Source: Pristionchus mayeri
Lineage: Eukaryota > Nematoda > Chromadorea > Rhabditida > Neodiplogasteridae
Assembly: GCA_036245805.1 (NCBI GenBank)
Contig: BTRK01000002.1
Span: forward strand, 22,003,067-22,067,066
DNA: 64,000 nucleotides
Reading direction: 5' to 3'
How positions within the stretch are numbered: position 1 is the first letter of the stretch; each line of letters starts with the position of its first letter. Below are positions 53,392 to 64,000 of this stretch, piece after piece. The position numbers and the translations under genes were made by a program. Below the pieces are notes generated by a model. That model was given only the letters and a program-made list of their open reading frames with translations, was not told the DNA's origin and did not search any database.

Positions 53392-56300
53392 ATGGGAATG
53401 GAATCCTCTCCATCATCTCCTTCTCTGTTCTCTCCTTCTAAATCTCGTCACACTTTCCTCGATCTCATCTCATCTTCTCTTTCTGAGGAAGACAAACGCA
53501 AAATCACACATGAATTTCATCAAAAGGTTCGCTGCATTCACACTTTATTTATCTTATCACTAGGAGAACTCAGTATAATCATGAATCTCAACCCGTGAGC
53601 GAGACAAGAGTTTCCAATTTGGGATAAGATCGGGCTCCCGAACACCATTCACGCTTTTTGTCTGGTCTTGCAACAGTTCGTCTGGTAATGAGTGTCTCTT
53701 CCCTGGGAAGAAAAGGAAGTGAAAGGACATTAGCTTCTCTCCCTCTTCCATGCCAGATGATTGACCTACTTGGAGAGAGAGGAGAAGGGAAGAGCAATGG
53801 ATGCACCACTAACTGATTATCTATAAATCACGAAGTATAAATCACCTTCTAAATCTCGTCACACTTTCTGTAAATGTTCTCTTTGAATAGGATATTGGAA
53901 TCAGCGTATCCAGAGAGGGAAGAGAAATGAATTAATTGCTTGAGAATTCGTTGTTGAACACTGATCTTCTGGAGACGTATCTGGCAGGGGAGCCCCTCCT
54001 CCTCTCGCTCCTCCTCTTCCTCCTCTTCCTTTCTCTCGCCCTCTTCTGTCTAGCAGTCGTAGTGACTGTCTGTCGATTCGTGGGCAAATGTGGAGGGAGA
54101 AGATATCAAGTGAGTCAAGTAAGACTCTCCCCACCATTCACATCATGTAAGGGGAGCTTCTAACTCATTTACGCATCTCACAATCAGTTTGCGCATTTAG
54201 CTACAATCTACACTTCGTTCAATTGTTCCAGAAAATTTTAAAAAAATGCGTTAATAGTACAGTGCCGCACGGTCTCCTCCCAGACGAGAGCGGCGCGACG
54301 TGGCGCGGAGGGTCGCATTAGGTCGCATCACTCCCAGATGCGCTTAAAAGTGTGTATTTTTTCGCTGTATTTTCGGATGTGGGTTCTTCTGATAACTGCC
54401 AATCGTTCTGCGAAATCTGCATTTCAAAATATTCAGTTTGAGTCCCCTCATTTCCCTACAACACCGCTCACTAGCCTGAATAAAGAGGAATGGTATCGTA
54501 GGGAAATGAGGGGAGGGGGATGAGAGGGACTCCAAAGATGACCTATCCGAACAGAAGCTCAAACTTAATATTTTGAAACGCAGATTTCGCAGATCGATTT
54601 GTTTTTTTTAAGAACCCAAATCCGAAAATTCAGCGAAAAATACTCAATTTGAAGTGTCTTTGGAAGTGATGTGACCTGATCCGACCTAATGCGACCCACC
54701 GCGCCACGCCGCGCCGCTCTCGTCTGGGAGGAGACCGTGCGGTACTGTAAATAAACAGCAATGAGGTTGATATTGATATTGGCGATTAGCATTCAAGGGT
54801 ATATACCGTATAGTAGTCGCAATAACCGATTAAATTTTTATGAGGCAATTGAACGAAGTGTCATTTTTGCAAAATATAAAAAAATTAGTTGTGTGCAAAT
54901 GAGTTACCAGCTCCCCATCATATAATATTAGATATCACATAAAATTCACGCCAGTGCAATAGTCAAGTGCTTTAGGAATAAGTGATGAACAGTGCATTGA
55001 AAAGAGCATTAGTAAGCGTATATATGGATGAGTGTGTAAGAGGATAAAATCCTTGATGAAAGTATCTCATTCAGCCATTCCCTCACTCATCTCGCCCCTT
55101 TCTCTTCCTCATCCTCACTTTCATCTTCTCTTGGCTTCTTCTCGCCTCTTCTACTCTCAACTTCGTCCTTTCCACTGCCTCATTCTTCGGTCAACGGAAT
55201 CCTTCCCAATTAGTTTCTGTCCCCATGAAGACACTCAATCTCGACTACCCAGACTATGATAGAGGAAAGAGGGAGTCAATACTCACCGCCCTATTCAATG
55301 ATCCGGACTATGACTTCGATGGGATGGAAGAGACTGAAGAGACGACTACAACTACCAGTCCATCTCCATTCATCACTGAGACAACGAGGAGAGTTGTGCC
55401 CATTGGAGGAGGAGGAGATCCCATCGTAGTACTCACGAGGAATGGAGATATACAGGAAGAAGGTCAATCGAGGGACAAACTATTGATTGATCCCGTCGAA
55501 GAGGAGACCGAAGGAGATGAAGGAGAGGAATACATTGAAGGGGAAGAAGGTGATGAAGAGGATACAGTAGACAGAAGTGCTACTCTTCCACCACTTTCTC
55601 CTGCTACTCATCGACCTCCAGTTCCCTCTTCTAGACGTCCATCATTTCCTACTCAATCTCCTATTTCCTCCTCTCGGTCGACTATTCCTCCAACTCCTTC
55701 TTCTTCTTCTTCCTCACCTCATCAATCACTTCATTGGGTTTCTCGTATCGGAGAAGGAGAAGAATGGGAAGAGATACTCAATAGAGGACAGCATCTTCCA
55801 CCAGCTACAACCAGAAAGATTGCCATTCAAAAAATGACCACTGCCTCTACCACTCAGTCGACCACCACTGAATGTACTATCACGCACAGTACCATTCCCA
55901 TTACTATTCCCGGTACCACACCCCGTATCACTCCCAGTACCACACCTAGTACCACTACTAGTACCCATCCAAGTACCACACCCAGTACCACACCCAGTGC
56001 TGCTCCCTCGACTTCTATCAAAGAGAGTACGACAACGAGCGCTCGAAGACCGACGACGAGAAGGAGAACTATTGCCACTACGACAGAGAATTGGATGGAA
56101 CCGAGTACCACAAAGAGAGTGCAACCCCAATTGCCCGACTATCCATCCTTCGATGGATTCGATCTACCGGATGCGAGTATGGAAACTACGGCTTCCACGC
56201 GAACGACAGAGGGAAGGACTAGAAGACCAATCCATGCTCGTCCCCCTCCTATCGATTCGATTTCCCCTCTGGAAGAAGCTGAATCATTCGTGCCTCCCCC

Positions 56301-57521
56301 CTCTGCGGATTACTCTCCCTTCGATAGATTCGATGCCACTCTCAATGGTATTCCTTCAATCTCCTCTTCTCACCCTTCTCTCTCGAATGATCTACCCGAC
56401 TATATTTCATTCAACGATGTCGATGCTATTCCCATCCAGATCGGTCATATTCCTCAGAGGGGATCATCTAAGAGTGGTCGACCCAATGTATCCCTTGTGA
56501 GTATCCTCCCTCTCTTCTTCTCTCATCTCTTCTCTTCAGCTTCCTCATCGTCGTCCATTTGATTCCCTTCTCCCTCCTTCCTCTCGATCATCCAATCGAT
56601 TCTTCGGTCTCTTCCTTTCTCTCGTTCTCACAATTGCAACTCTTCCTTCTCTTCTTCTCGTTGTACTTGGTCAGGAGATCTCTTCGTTAATCTCACAATA
56701 CTCATTCAAAACGACAATCTTATTTTCAGGAACAATGTACTATGGAAGAGGATCACATCCTATGGATCGATCTAAGGTAGTTCCATTTTGCATCTTGTTA
56801 TTGAATTAATTTGAACGTTTCCAAGACCCTTCGAACCTCTTAATCGATGGCTAATGATGCAATGATTCAGTTGTCCGACATGGTGGGAGTTCTCTCTGTC
56901 ATCTTTGCTCTCTTCATCTTCTTCGTCGTTCCTCTCCTTCTCTTCTATTCTACCATCGGTCTTCTTTTCTCTCATCTTCATCACACCATCTGTCCACTCG
57001 TTCAGACTCCCGTAAGTCTCCTACTATTACGAATATTTTTTAGTGTATATCTTGCATGAACATGAATCTCGAATAGTTGCGGAATTGATATATATCCGTT
57101 CTTGTATGTAGTATTTCCTGTATTTGAACATTTTAGGTAACTTCTTCCATTCAAATTGAGATGATTACTAACTAGTTGGTTTGCAGTCAGATACTCTGGA
57201 GGACGTGGTGCTGGTGATGGAGGGATGTGCTCGAGTGCAGACTCCATTCATTCGAATGGCTCAGTCTTCCCTTCTCGCAGCCCTCTCTGCATTCCCCGTC
57301 GCCCTCCTTCTATTACAGGCCAGTTGATCTATACTTTGAGAAGGAAGACTGAATCAATCGAGGGATTCTTCATTCTCTTCCTTCTCTTTACTCACGATCA
57401 AAATAGGACTCATTTTATCAGAGATAACTTATTAACAATCGTATGATTTCAGTTGTCGAATTACTTCCTTCGGATGCGTCGAGAACACTATTGGACCCAT
57501 AGTGACAGTGGATTGATGTGA
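53392..57521 (+). CDS. Prominin-like multi-pass membrane protein with Thr/Ser-rich loop
   Basis: A model joins an exon at 53392-53526 (SRHTFLDLISSSLSEEDKRK), an exon at 53946-54110 with a strong membrane segment ending VCRFVGKCGGRRYQ, and an exon from 55075 opening with a second membrane segment (FLILTFIFSWLLLASSTLNF). The latter runs on into about 450 residues rich in Thr/Ser/Pro (STTPSTTTST-type runs at 55840-56000). A third membrane exon follows at 56538-56777 (FFGLFLSLVLTIATLPSLLL), then a fourth at 56870-57010 (VIFALFIFFVVPLLLFYSTI), and a C-terminal part ending HSDSGLM* at 57519-57521. The Cys/KCGG motif after the first membrane segment, closely followed by a second, resembles prominin (CD133), a cholesterol-binding protein of membrane protrusions. 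The extracellular prominin domains are not recognisable, so the family call is tentative; the splice after 57320 is unclear. Confidence 0.5.
54258..54749. mobile_element. 492-bp GC-tipped hairpin element in an intron
   Basis: The ends TACAGTGCCGCACGGTCTCC and GGAGACCGTGCGGTACTGTA are complementary. Arms continue inward through GACGAGAGCGGCGCG, TCGCATTAGGTCG, TTCGCTGAATTTTCGGAT and ATTTCCCTAC to a central region near 54470-54490. It lies in the intron between the first two membrane exons of the prominin-like gene. It is non-coding and MITE-like. Confidence 0.88.
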
Positions 57522-57883
57522 GAATAAGAGATGAAAGAGTGATTGAATTGCCCACGAGTAGATATCAACCCTCCAGTCAACCATCGTGTTTCCTTTTCTG
57601 TACATAATGTGATCTACCATAACAATTGAGTGAATGATAAATAACTGATTGATAGAGTGATGAGGGAGGGAAAGAAAGGAGAGGAGGGAGAAGAACAGAC
57701 GACTCGCATCTTCGTCTTCCCTCCCAATTGTTTCACATATTCAACATCGCATCTGAAAGAAAGAGAAAAGAGTAAGTATTATACAAGCATCGCTTCCCTA
57801 CTTTTTAAAATTAAAAATGATGGATGTTGAACGTTTGAATGTTGGGAAGCATAGATATCTAGTACTGTATAGACAGTCTAATC
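57522..57883. other. Convergent 3' spacer
   Basis: Short gap between the prominin-like gene and the minus-strand cysteine-rich gene; AT-rich with the two 3' UTRs. Nothing else seen. Confidence 0.45.
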
Positions 57884-60015
57884 TCACTTGGGAGCTGCGT
57901 CAGGAATGGACGTAGATATGGGAGAAGTCGTTGTAGTCGAAGGAGGACTCGTCGTGGTCGAGGGAATGGAGGTCGATGTCGTCGTTGAAGATGACGTCGT
58001 CGTTGTGATCGTGAAAGTAGTAGTGGAGGGAGTGGAGGCAGTGGAGGGGGGAAGGGATGAGGGCGGTCGAAGGGGGGGAGTAGGAAGGGACTTCGGCCTT
58101 TGTACTCGCGTAGGATCACACGTAGAAGCACCTGAGAGAGAGAGAACTGTGAATATAGCCGTAGAAATCTCTATCTAATAGAGATTGTGACCCTTTGTAA
58201 TACGTGTAGACAGATATCTATTAGACTGGGAAGGAAATAATGTGGGATGTCTGATTGAGTTCCCATCACGATCTCACCAGGGAATACGAAGCAGCAACAG
58301 AGAGTGAATCCCAGATGGGAAGTGCACTTGAGAGGTTCGTTCTTCGAGTGGACTAGCAGACAATACTTGTACAACTCATCCTTCAATCACATGAGTAGAG
58401 AGGAGAGAAGGGCAACTACCTGGAGATGACGATAGACGCACTTCGTTGATGCTTCCACTGGATCATCATCCTCATCTCAACTATACATTCTCCTCTTCTC
58501 TATTCTCTTCCCTCACCTTCTTCATACTCAACAATCTCAGTAGAGTACTCCTCCTCCTCTCCGAAGTCCTCCTCCTCCTCCTTCTCATTCTTTCCAATTT
58601 CCTTCCTCTCCATCTTCTCTGCTTCTTCTTCATCGCTTCCGAATGAAACCTATCAATCCGTTCACTTCCTTTCATCCTTTAAATCCCCAGTCTGACTAAT
58701 CTGGGAACGCCTGTTCTATCAATCATTGTAAACATCCTATTCGGAGGGGATATGATTGATCGATGTTCGGAATGAGTTCCTTCCTCTACGTCTATCATCC
58801 CTTCTTCCTTCGTACCTCGATAGCTTTGACTCCATCCCAAGTGTGTCTCTTCCTCTTCCTCTTCTCTTCCCATTCCTTGACATTCTCTCGCGTCTCAGCA
58901 TAGACTAGACATCCGACTGCTCCCGTATCGCAGTCCATTCCAGCACATGTTATCAGAGAAGGTTCCTCTCAAAAGATTCCATCCAAAACTTTCATCAAAA
59001 AGAACTTTAACATGCAATTAATTTAATTGCAAATTCAAAAATTCTCGTTGCCTTACTTTCAACGCAACTTGGAACTCATCCAACTAGAAATGTACAAGTT
59101 GCTTCAACTCAAAGATGTGAACATTCGGTTTTGGGGATTCTTGTAAGGATATGGTGGGCCGTGAAACTGTGCTCGAAGATTTTAAACTCAAGTTTGCAGA
59201 AATTCCTTCTTTTAGCATACATGTCTTGTGGATATAGTAAATATGTGCATACTTGGTTGAAATGAGGGGTCCTCCACCAATTTGACGAGTGTATTGTAGA
59301 AGAGAGAACAGCAAAATTTGGTCGGTTTGGAGTTGATGAGTGAGAGTCGACGATAGGTATCATTTGTGAGGGAGAATGGAGGAAGGAGAGAACATCCAGG
59401 AGTGGGACCACATGTAGACAATAGATATGACTGGAAATGAAGTGTCAACGATGACGATTATGGAATGAGAGATTGATTGAGACCTGCGAATCTGCGTGAT
59501 TCCTCTCGAAGAAACTCTCATCCACACACGTGTACTGGCCCTTCAAATGAGATTTGTGAGAGGGGGAAAGAGAGGGGAGAAACCTCGGATTCGTGATTGT
59601 GAGAGGAGAAGAAAGCACAGGCAGTTGATGAGGAATTGCACGTGGAAAGAGAAGGAGAAGATTGACCAGAGAGACAACGGAGCTGCAAGGGAGACAATGA
59701 AGAGAAGAAGAAGAGAAGGGAAGGACCTGGAAGTGATAGGGAGCTGGAGGGAGGAAAGCAATCGTTGAATCCATCCAGATCACGATGAGAATGGAGGTGA
59801 TCATCGAAGATTCATTGAAGGGAAACTGATCGAATTACGACGAAATGAAGAGAATGAACAGAGATGGGAACAGGTGTGGATGGAGAGGGAGAAGTGCATA
59901 CGAGGGGAAGAAGGAGCAGAGTGAGGACGAGGTGCTGTATTGGAGAAGCATTACTACGAGGAAGAGGAGGGAGGACTAGGGAGGATAATGTTTCAGTGAT
60001 CAATGGACGACACAT
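57884..60015 (-). CDS. Putative secreted cysteine-rich protein with Thr-rich tail (two Ly6/uPAR-like modules)
   Basis: The minus-strand exons read as a signal-like start (HLVLTLLLLPLVCTSPSP, near 59890-59950), then module 1: LRCLSGQSSPSLSTCNSSST (about 59660), GQYTCVDESFFERNHADSQ (59485-59541) and CGPTPGCSLLPPF through KPTKFCCSLFYNTL (59275-59425). Module 2 follows: SLITCAGMDCDTGAVGCLVY (58830-58955), KCVYRHLQ, LYKYCLLVHSKNEPLKC and TLCCCFVFPG, then STCDPTRVQ. Each module has about eight cysteines with a CC pair near the end, as in Ly6/uPAR-type domains. The tail from 58085 is Ser/Thr/Pro-rich (TTTTSSSTTTSTS) and should be O-glycosylated; it ends PDAAPK* at 57884-57886. The exon order is inferred from splice signals. 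I do not know the function. Confidence 0.45.
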
Positions 60016-60624
60016 TCATCATTTATCACCCATCCACTTGTTTTAGAGGCATTGATTAAATTGTCAAACTTTTGCATTCCCGTATTCACTTATATATATA
60101 CGAATACGGCGTGATATAGTAAAGGGCTGCGAAAATTCGAAATGAGAATGATTTGGTGAAAGTTTAGACGCTGCCGTTTTTTACTGCTCACTACATAATA
60201 GATATCCTAGGTATTGAGAATGATGAACTGGAGATGGTCTCATGGTAGGAAGAGAGAGAGATTAGGTGATATTCCCATGGATATTCGAACAAAAACAATG
60301 CAGAAGGGATTAAGAAAATAATGGTGGAAGGGAATGTCTTCTCCTCTTCCTTCTCGCTCTCGGTTTATAGAGTGGAAGTGGGTCTCTCCATTACACTCCG
60401 TAAGGGAGGAACAGACGATAGCTGTAAACTCGGTCCTCTCTCTCTCTTCACTCCTTACGCCATCAAAGAACTCAACCGAGTACCCATCCATCAATTAGAA
60501 TTGCCAGATTCCCACTCAATATCTCCCCTCATTCAGTTGTTCTTTCTCTTCGGGACCTCCGATCAGGTTATGCATTCTGTGATTCGAGTGTTGCAGTAAG
60601 ACATTTATCGACCAATCATCGTAT
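60016..60624. other. Spacer between the cysteine-rich gene and the RhoGAP gene
   Basis: Holds the promoter side of the cysteine-rich gene and the 3' end of the RhoGAP gene. An AT microsatellite (tatatatata) is at 60090-60100. A 92-codon plus-strand frame at 60321-60599 has no recognisable similarity. Confidence 0.4.
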
Positions 60625-63600
60625 TCATCTTATCCCATTAGTGTGAATTCCATCTGGAGAGGGAATACTGGAACCGTATCGAGGGTTGAGGGAAATGAAA
60701 CTATCTCTAGAATATGTACAGAAAGAAAGGGAAGGATTGGTATTGAAGGTATCGGGAAAGAAAGGAGTCGTCTCTTTGGCCCCATTTGAGATGGGTCGAA
60801 TGAAGATGAAAGAGGAGTGAAGTGAGATATGGACTCGCTGTATCTGGTGAACAATTGAGAGACTCTAGTGAGGGAGGGAGTCATACATAGGATACATCCG
60901 TGCCGGGGAATAGATCGCCTACTTGGTGGACGGAGATTACCCGGTCGTGATCATTATTCGAGTGGGAGACGTACTCTTTCTCTGATTGGCGACGACGGAG
61001 TTTGATGGATGAATTGGAAGAGGGAAGGGATGAATCATCCACGAAGAATTGACCCTCAATCACTCATTTTCATTCCCAAGTGTTCTCTAATCTTTGTTCA
61101 GTTGTGCGAATGAGAAGTATTGGATGGAGTAGTGCAGTGCATGAGAGGGAGACTCACTTGTGATATATTGAGAGTGACATTGGAGAGGAGGGCATCGTCC
61201 ACTGAGAGCTGCTTCTGCTTCCGAGGAGAATCATCCACTGCAAGAATCCCCCCTCACTCTAACCACTTCTCACTCTCAATATTGACAACAAAGGATAATA
61301 CATATAATTCCCGTTTATAAAAAAAAGTAACGAAATTATTTGTGTTTGCATTCATGAGTGCTACTAAGTGAATGGGATTGGGGTAAGAGATATCTTTCGT
61401 AATCCTTGAATGGGCACCTCTGGGTGAGATGAGTATGCTGGTAGTGTACGATCTCCTCTTATCTCTTCGTCTCATTCGATTCTCTCCTCGTTCTTCCACT
61501 CAATAAGGTACTTCATTCACTCATTCTCCATATCTTTCAGCCAGTGCACGCCGCATTTTGCTTTTAGTAAACTTTGAGATTTCACAAATCATTACTTTCG
61601 AACATTGAGATTAAACTAATTGCATTGATAGTTTTTAATATCTCGTAAATGGGTGTTATCAAATTGGTAATTCAACATACAACGAGTGCTCTTGAGTAGA
61701 TCGGGAGTGGGTGGTTGAGGGATGAATGACTGTTCTTCCTCTTCATCTTCATCCTCTAGGATCTCCCCTCGTTTATCTTCTCCTTCCTCCTCCAATCATC
61801 ACTTCATTCCTTATCATCATTGGCAGAGTACCTCATCCTCCTCCTCTCTACTCGATTCTCTCGATGGCATCTCCATCGAGTAGAGAACTGAGAATGAACT
61901 CCAGTCTGACTCTCGATCTACTCCGAACAATTCCTGCAGTCGACTCATTTCCTCCCCACTCTCCCCTTCCTTTCCCTTGACTCTTCTCTTCCCTTCGTAG
62001 TATTTCCTCCCTCACTCAACCTTCCCTCACAGTCCTCTTTCGTCGTTCTTCCCTCTACAGACTTATCCTTTCCTCTCTCCCTTTCATAAACCCCTTCCCT
62101 CTGGATTCGTCTCCCTCACAGTCTCTTCTATTCTCTATCTTTTCCCATCTAAGGGAGGGAGCGGGGGGGGGGGGGGGGGAAGACCACTCACAAATGCATG
62201 TCGAATCAGTAGTTTGACGGTTGTGTTGAGTGCGTGAATGTGATTGATAGTAGTGGATTGGGAGAGGGAGGAAGGCCATCCGAGGGAGGGCGAGATCACC
62301 ACCGCCAAGTTGGAGGCACACATCAGATTCGAATCGTGGAACCAAGTGACTCTATTGAGATGGAGAAGAAGAAACTGTAGGGTTGCATGATTCGGAGGGG
62401 GAAGGAGAGAGAGAAGACGAGAGAGAGATCCCACTTGAGAACACTCACTATCCAATTCCTGAAGGGGAAGATCAAAGATCAATTGGAGACGATCACTCAC
62501 AGCTACGGCGATCCATTGATCATAGAGGGCGAAAGTGAGAAGAGGTTGAGGGAGTTTCCTCAGATACAATTTGACCACGGAAGCGAGACTCATTGGATGG
62601 AGAGAAGAGAGATCGACAGGAGTACTCGATCGACTCTTCTCGAATAATTCACATATCTCTTCCACTTTCGACTTCACTCCACATGTTCGATAGATTCCCT
62701 GCAAGAGCATCCATCTTCATTCCTATGCGCATTCCTCCCTATCTCCCTTTATCCTCAACTTTTCCTCCCTCCTCTTCCTCCCTCCCTCTCCCTCCCTCTC
62801 CCATCCTACTTCCCTATCTCTCACTCTCCCTTCCTCTCCCTTCTCCCCCCCCCCTCCTCCTCTCCCTCCTTTCCCTCCCTCCCTCCCTCGTGGTTGGGTG
62901 CAAACTCATGGGTTCCCGTGAGAAGAGAGAGAATTCACACGGATCGATGCCTTCCCATTGTAAGCTCGAATCTCATTTGGCCAAGTGTCTATCCCATAGG
63001 CCCTCCCTCCCTCCTTCTCACTTGATTCCTCCCCCTTCATTTCTCCCTTCTTCTGGATAAGAATAGCGTGAGTTTCCCGTCTGCTAGATTCCTCTCCTCC
63101 TCCTCTCCCTCTTTTGGATGTCTCTCTCCTCCTCCTCTTTCCTTTCTTTCTAGAGAAAGAATCGTTACGCGTGGAAAGGAGCGATATGTGCAGTGGATAT
63201 GGAGGGGGAGGGAGGAGAGGGAGGAGAGGGAGGGGGAGGGAGGAGAGGGAGGGGGAGGGAGGAGAGGGGAGGATTCATGCGATGTTAAAAATCGCGAGTT
63301 CGATCTTTGATTTGAATTCCCGCAATTTCATATCTCCGTTCCCTGAATAGCTAGCGACATAAAACTTGGCTTATAAGGTTTCCTGACCCTGTGAACCCCA
63401 TAAACCAAGTTTCAAGTCGCTAGCTCTTCAGGGAACGGAGATACGAAATTGCGGGAATTCAAATAAAAGATCGAACTCTCGATTTTTAACACCACATGAG
63501 ACATATCAGAAGGGGGAGGATGATGGGAATAGAATGGATTGCCTTCACTCTCATTCCTCTTGCTTGTATCTCATTGATAGTACTCTCGATGATGAAGGGA

Positions 63601-64000
63601 ATGGCCCGTTGTTCGTCCCTGCACTAGTCTCTCTTCTCTCTCTTCAATGGTGATTTCACTTGAGATGAGTCTCCAGATTCACTCCGAATATGCTCATCCT
63701 CCGATCAGAATTAGTACGACGAGCTGTTTGATGACCACAACTTACACTGATCTGAAAGAGAAACATCTCCATCAATTGTTCGTACGAATATTTAAAAACT
63801 GCATTTTATTTCTTTTAATTAATGAATCGTAAATTAAAGAGGGATGATAAACCTGGGGGAAGCATGTCTTGTGCCATACGAGAGAACAGACTGAACACTG
63901 GAGGGAATTGAGGAGAGAGAGGGAATCGCAATGGGAACACTTCCCAGGTTGGACTGTTCGAGTTATCGAATGAGAAGATGCTGCATCCGAGAGAGAATGA
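60625..64000 (-). CDS. C1-RhoGAP protein, ARHGAP29/GMIP/HMHA1-like (3' part, extends past window)
   Basis: A Rho-family GTPase-activating protein. Entering from the right edge, a C1 zinc finger is readable at 63853-63970 (H-x10-C-x2-C in HSITRTVQPGKCSHC, and CSVCSLVWHKTC) though in two frames. Next is RMSIFGVNLETHLK (about 63655-63700), then AIPFIIESTINEIQARGM (about 63560-63610). The RhoGAP core is at 62495-62699 (GIYRTCGVKSKVEEICELFE, with the arginine finger in GIYR, and VVKLYLRKLPQPLL) and 62190-62450 (ATLQFLLLHLNRVTWFHDSN, MCASNLAVVISPSL). A C1 directly before RhoGAP is the layout of the GMIP/ARHGAP29/HMHA1 group. A disordered C-terminus continues at about 61690-61760, 61160-61240 and 60940-61060, to a TGA at 60625-60627. 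The F-BAR part expected at the N-terminus lies beyond 64000. Confidence 0.78.
63284..63492. mobile_element. 207-bp hairpin element in the RhoGAP intron
   Basis: Left arm GTTAAAAATCGCGAGTTCGA to the AGCTAGCGAC region pairs with the right arm ending CGATTTTTAAC at 63490. The arms also share CCGCAATTTCATATCTCCGT and GTTCCCTGAA. The loop lies around 63370-63400. It lies in the intron between the AIPFIIEST exon and the GIYRTCGV exon. It is non-coding. Confidence 0.88.

Noticed and set aside
58444..58675. Leu/Ser-rich plus and Arg/Glu-rich minus frames
   Set aside because: Low-complexity CT/GA skewed intronic DNA of the minus-strand cysteine-rich gene.
60321..60599. Plus-strand frame of 92 codons followed by possible exon to 60820
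   Set aside because: The minus strand at 60625-60850 gives a better continuation of the RhoGAP tail with phase-correct splicing; the plus frame has no similarity and its next splice does not keep frame.

Overview
This window is nuclear DNA of a small-genome invertebrate animal. It holds multi-exon genes whose closest relatives I recognise are animal proteins. Most introns are only about 40-60 nt with GT-AG ends, and a minority are swollen by transposons, foldback hairpins and satellites. I could not fix the phylum. Tiny introns and CR1/RTE/mariner elements would fit a nematode-like or other compact ecdysozoan or lophotrochozoan genome, but nothing here is diagnostic. No prokaryotic operon, CRISPR array or rRNA is visible. 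Gene models below were made by eye from splice signals and protein similarity, so exon edges are approximate.

Layout: 1-187 is the 5' part of an aldehyde dehydrogenase on the minus strand, divergent from a full CHD4/Mi-2 remodeller (1528-9487, +). Next is an unrecognised acidic-tailed gene (9898-15569, +) whose introns carry an RTE-type LINE fragment, a (CCGT)n microsatellite, a ~118-bp satellite and a tandem pair of hairpins. An ACAP-family Arf GAP (16602-28837, +) has inside its ArfGAP intron a 5.8-kb composite: a foldback element containing a full-length CR1-like LINE between 559-bp near-identical direct repeats. Inositol-pentakisphosphate 2-kinase follows (29874-33705, +), with a dead mariner and a near-perfect hairpin in introns, then NADK2-type NAD kinase (34227-36705, +). 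On the minus strand lie TDP-43 (37079-40585), with two phase-compatible alternative low-complexity tails, and a peroxisomal alanine-glyoxylate aminotransferase ending in SKL (42103-43648). On the plus strand is the PP4 regulatory subunit PPP4R4 (44965-49582).

The segment 49.6-53.4 kb is gene-poor and made of foldback elements with tRNA-like pieces. It is followed by a prominin-like multi-pass membrane protein with a long Thr/Ser-rich loop (about 53392-57521, +), a convergent secreted cysteine-rich protein with a Thr-rich tail (57884-60015, -), and the C1-RhoGAP part of an ARHGAP29/GMIP/HMHA1-like protein (60625 to beyond the right edge, -).

The genes are unrelated housekeeping and signalling loci and do not form a pathway; IPPK, ACAP and the RhoGAP share only a loose phosphoinositide/GTPase theme. 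The most unusual content is the repeat biology: the composite LINE/foldback locus, the many hairpin elements confined to introns and spacers, and a recurring TTGATCTTTGATC motif found in short introns of several genes and in the satellite.
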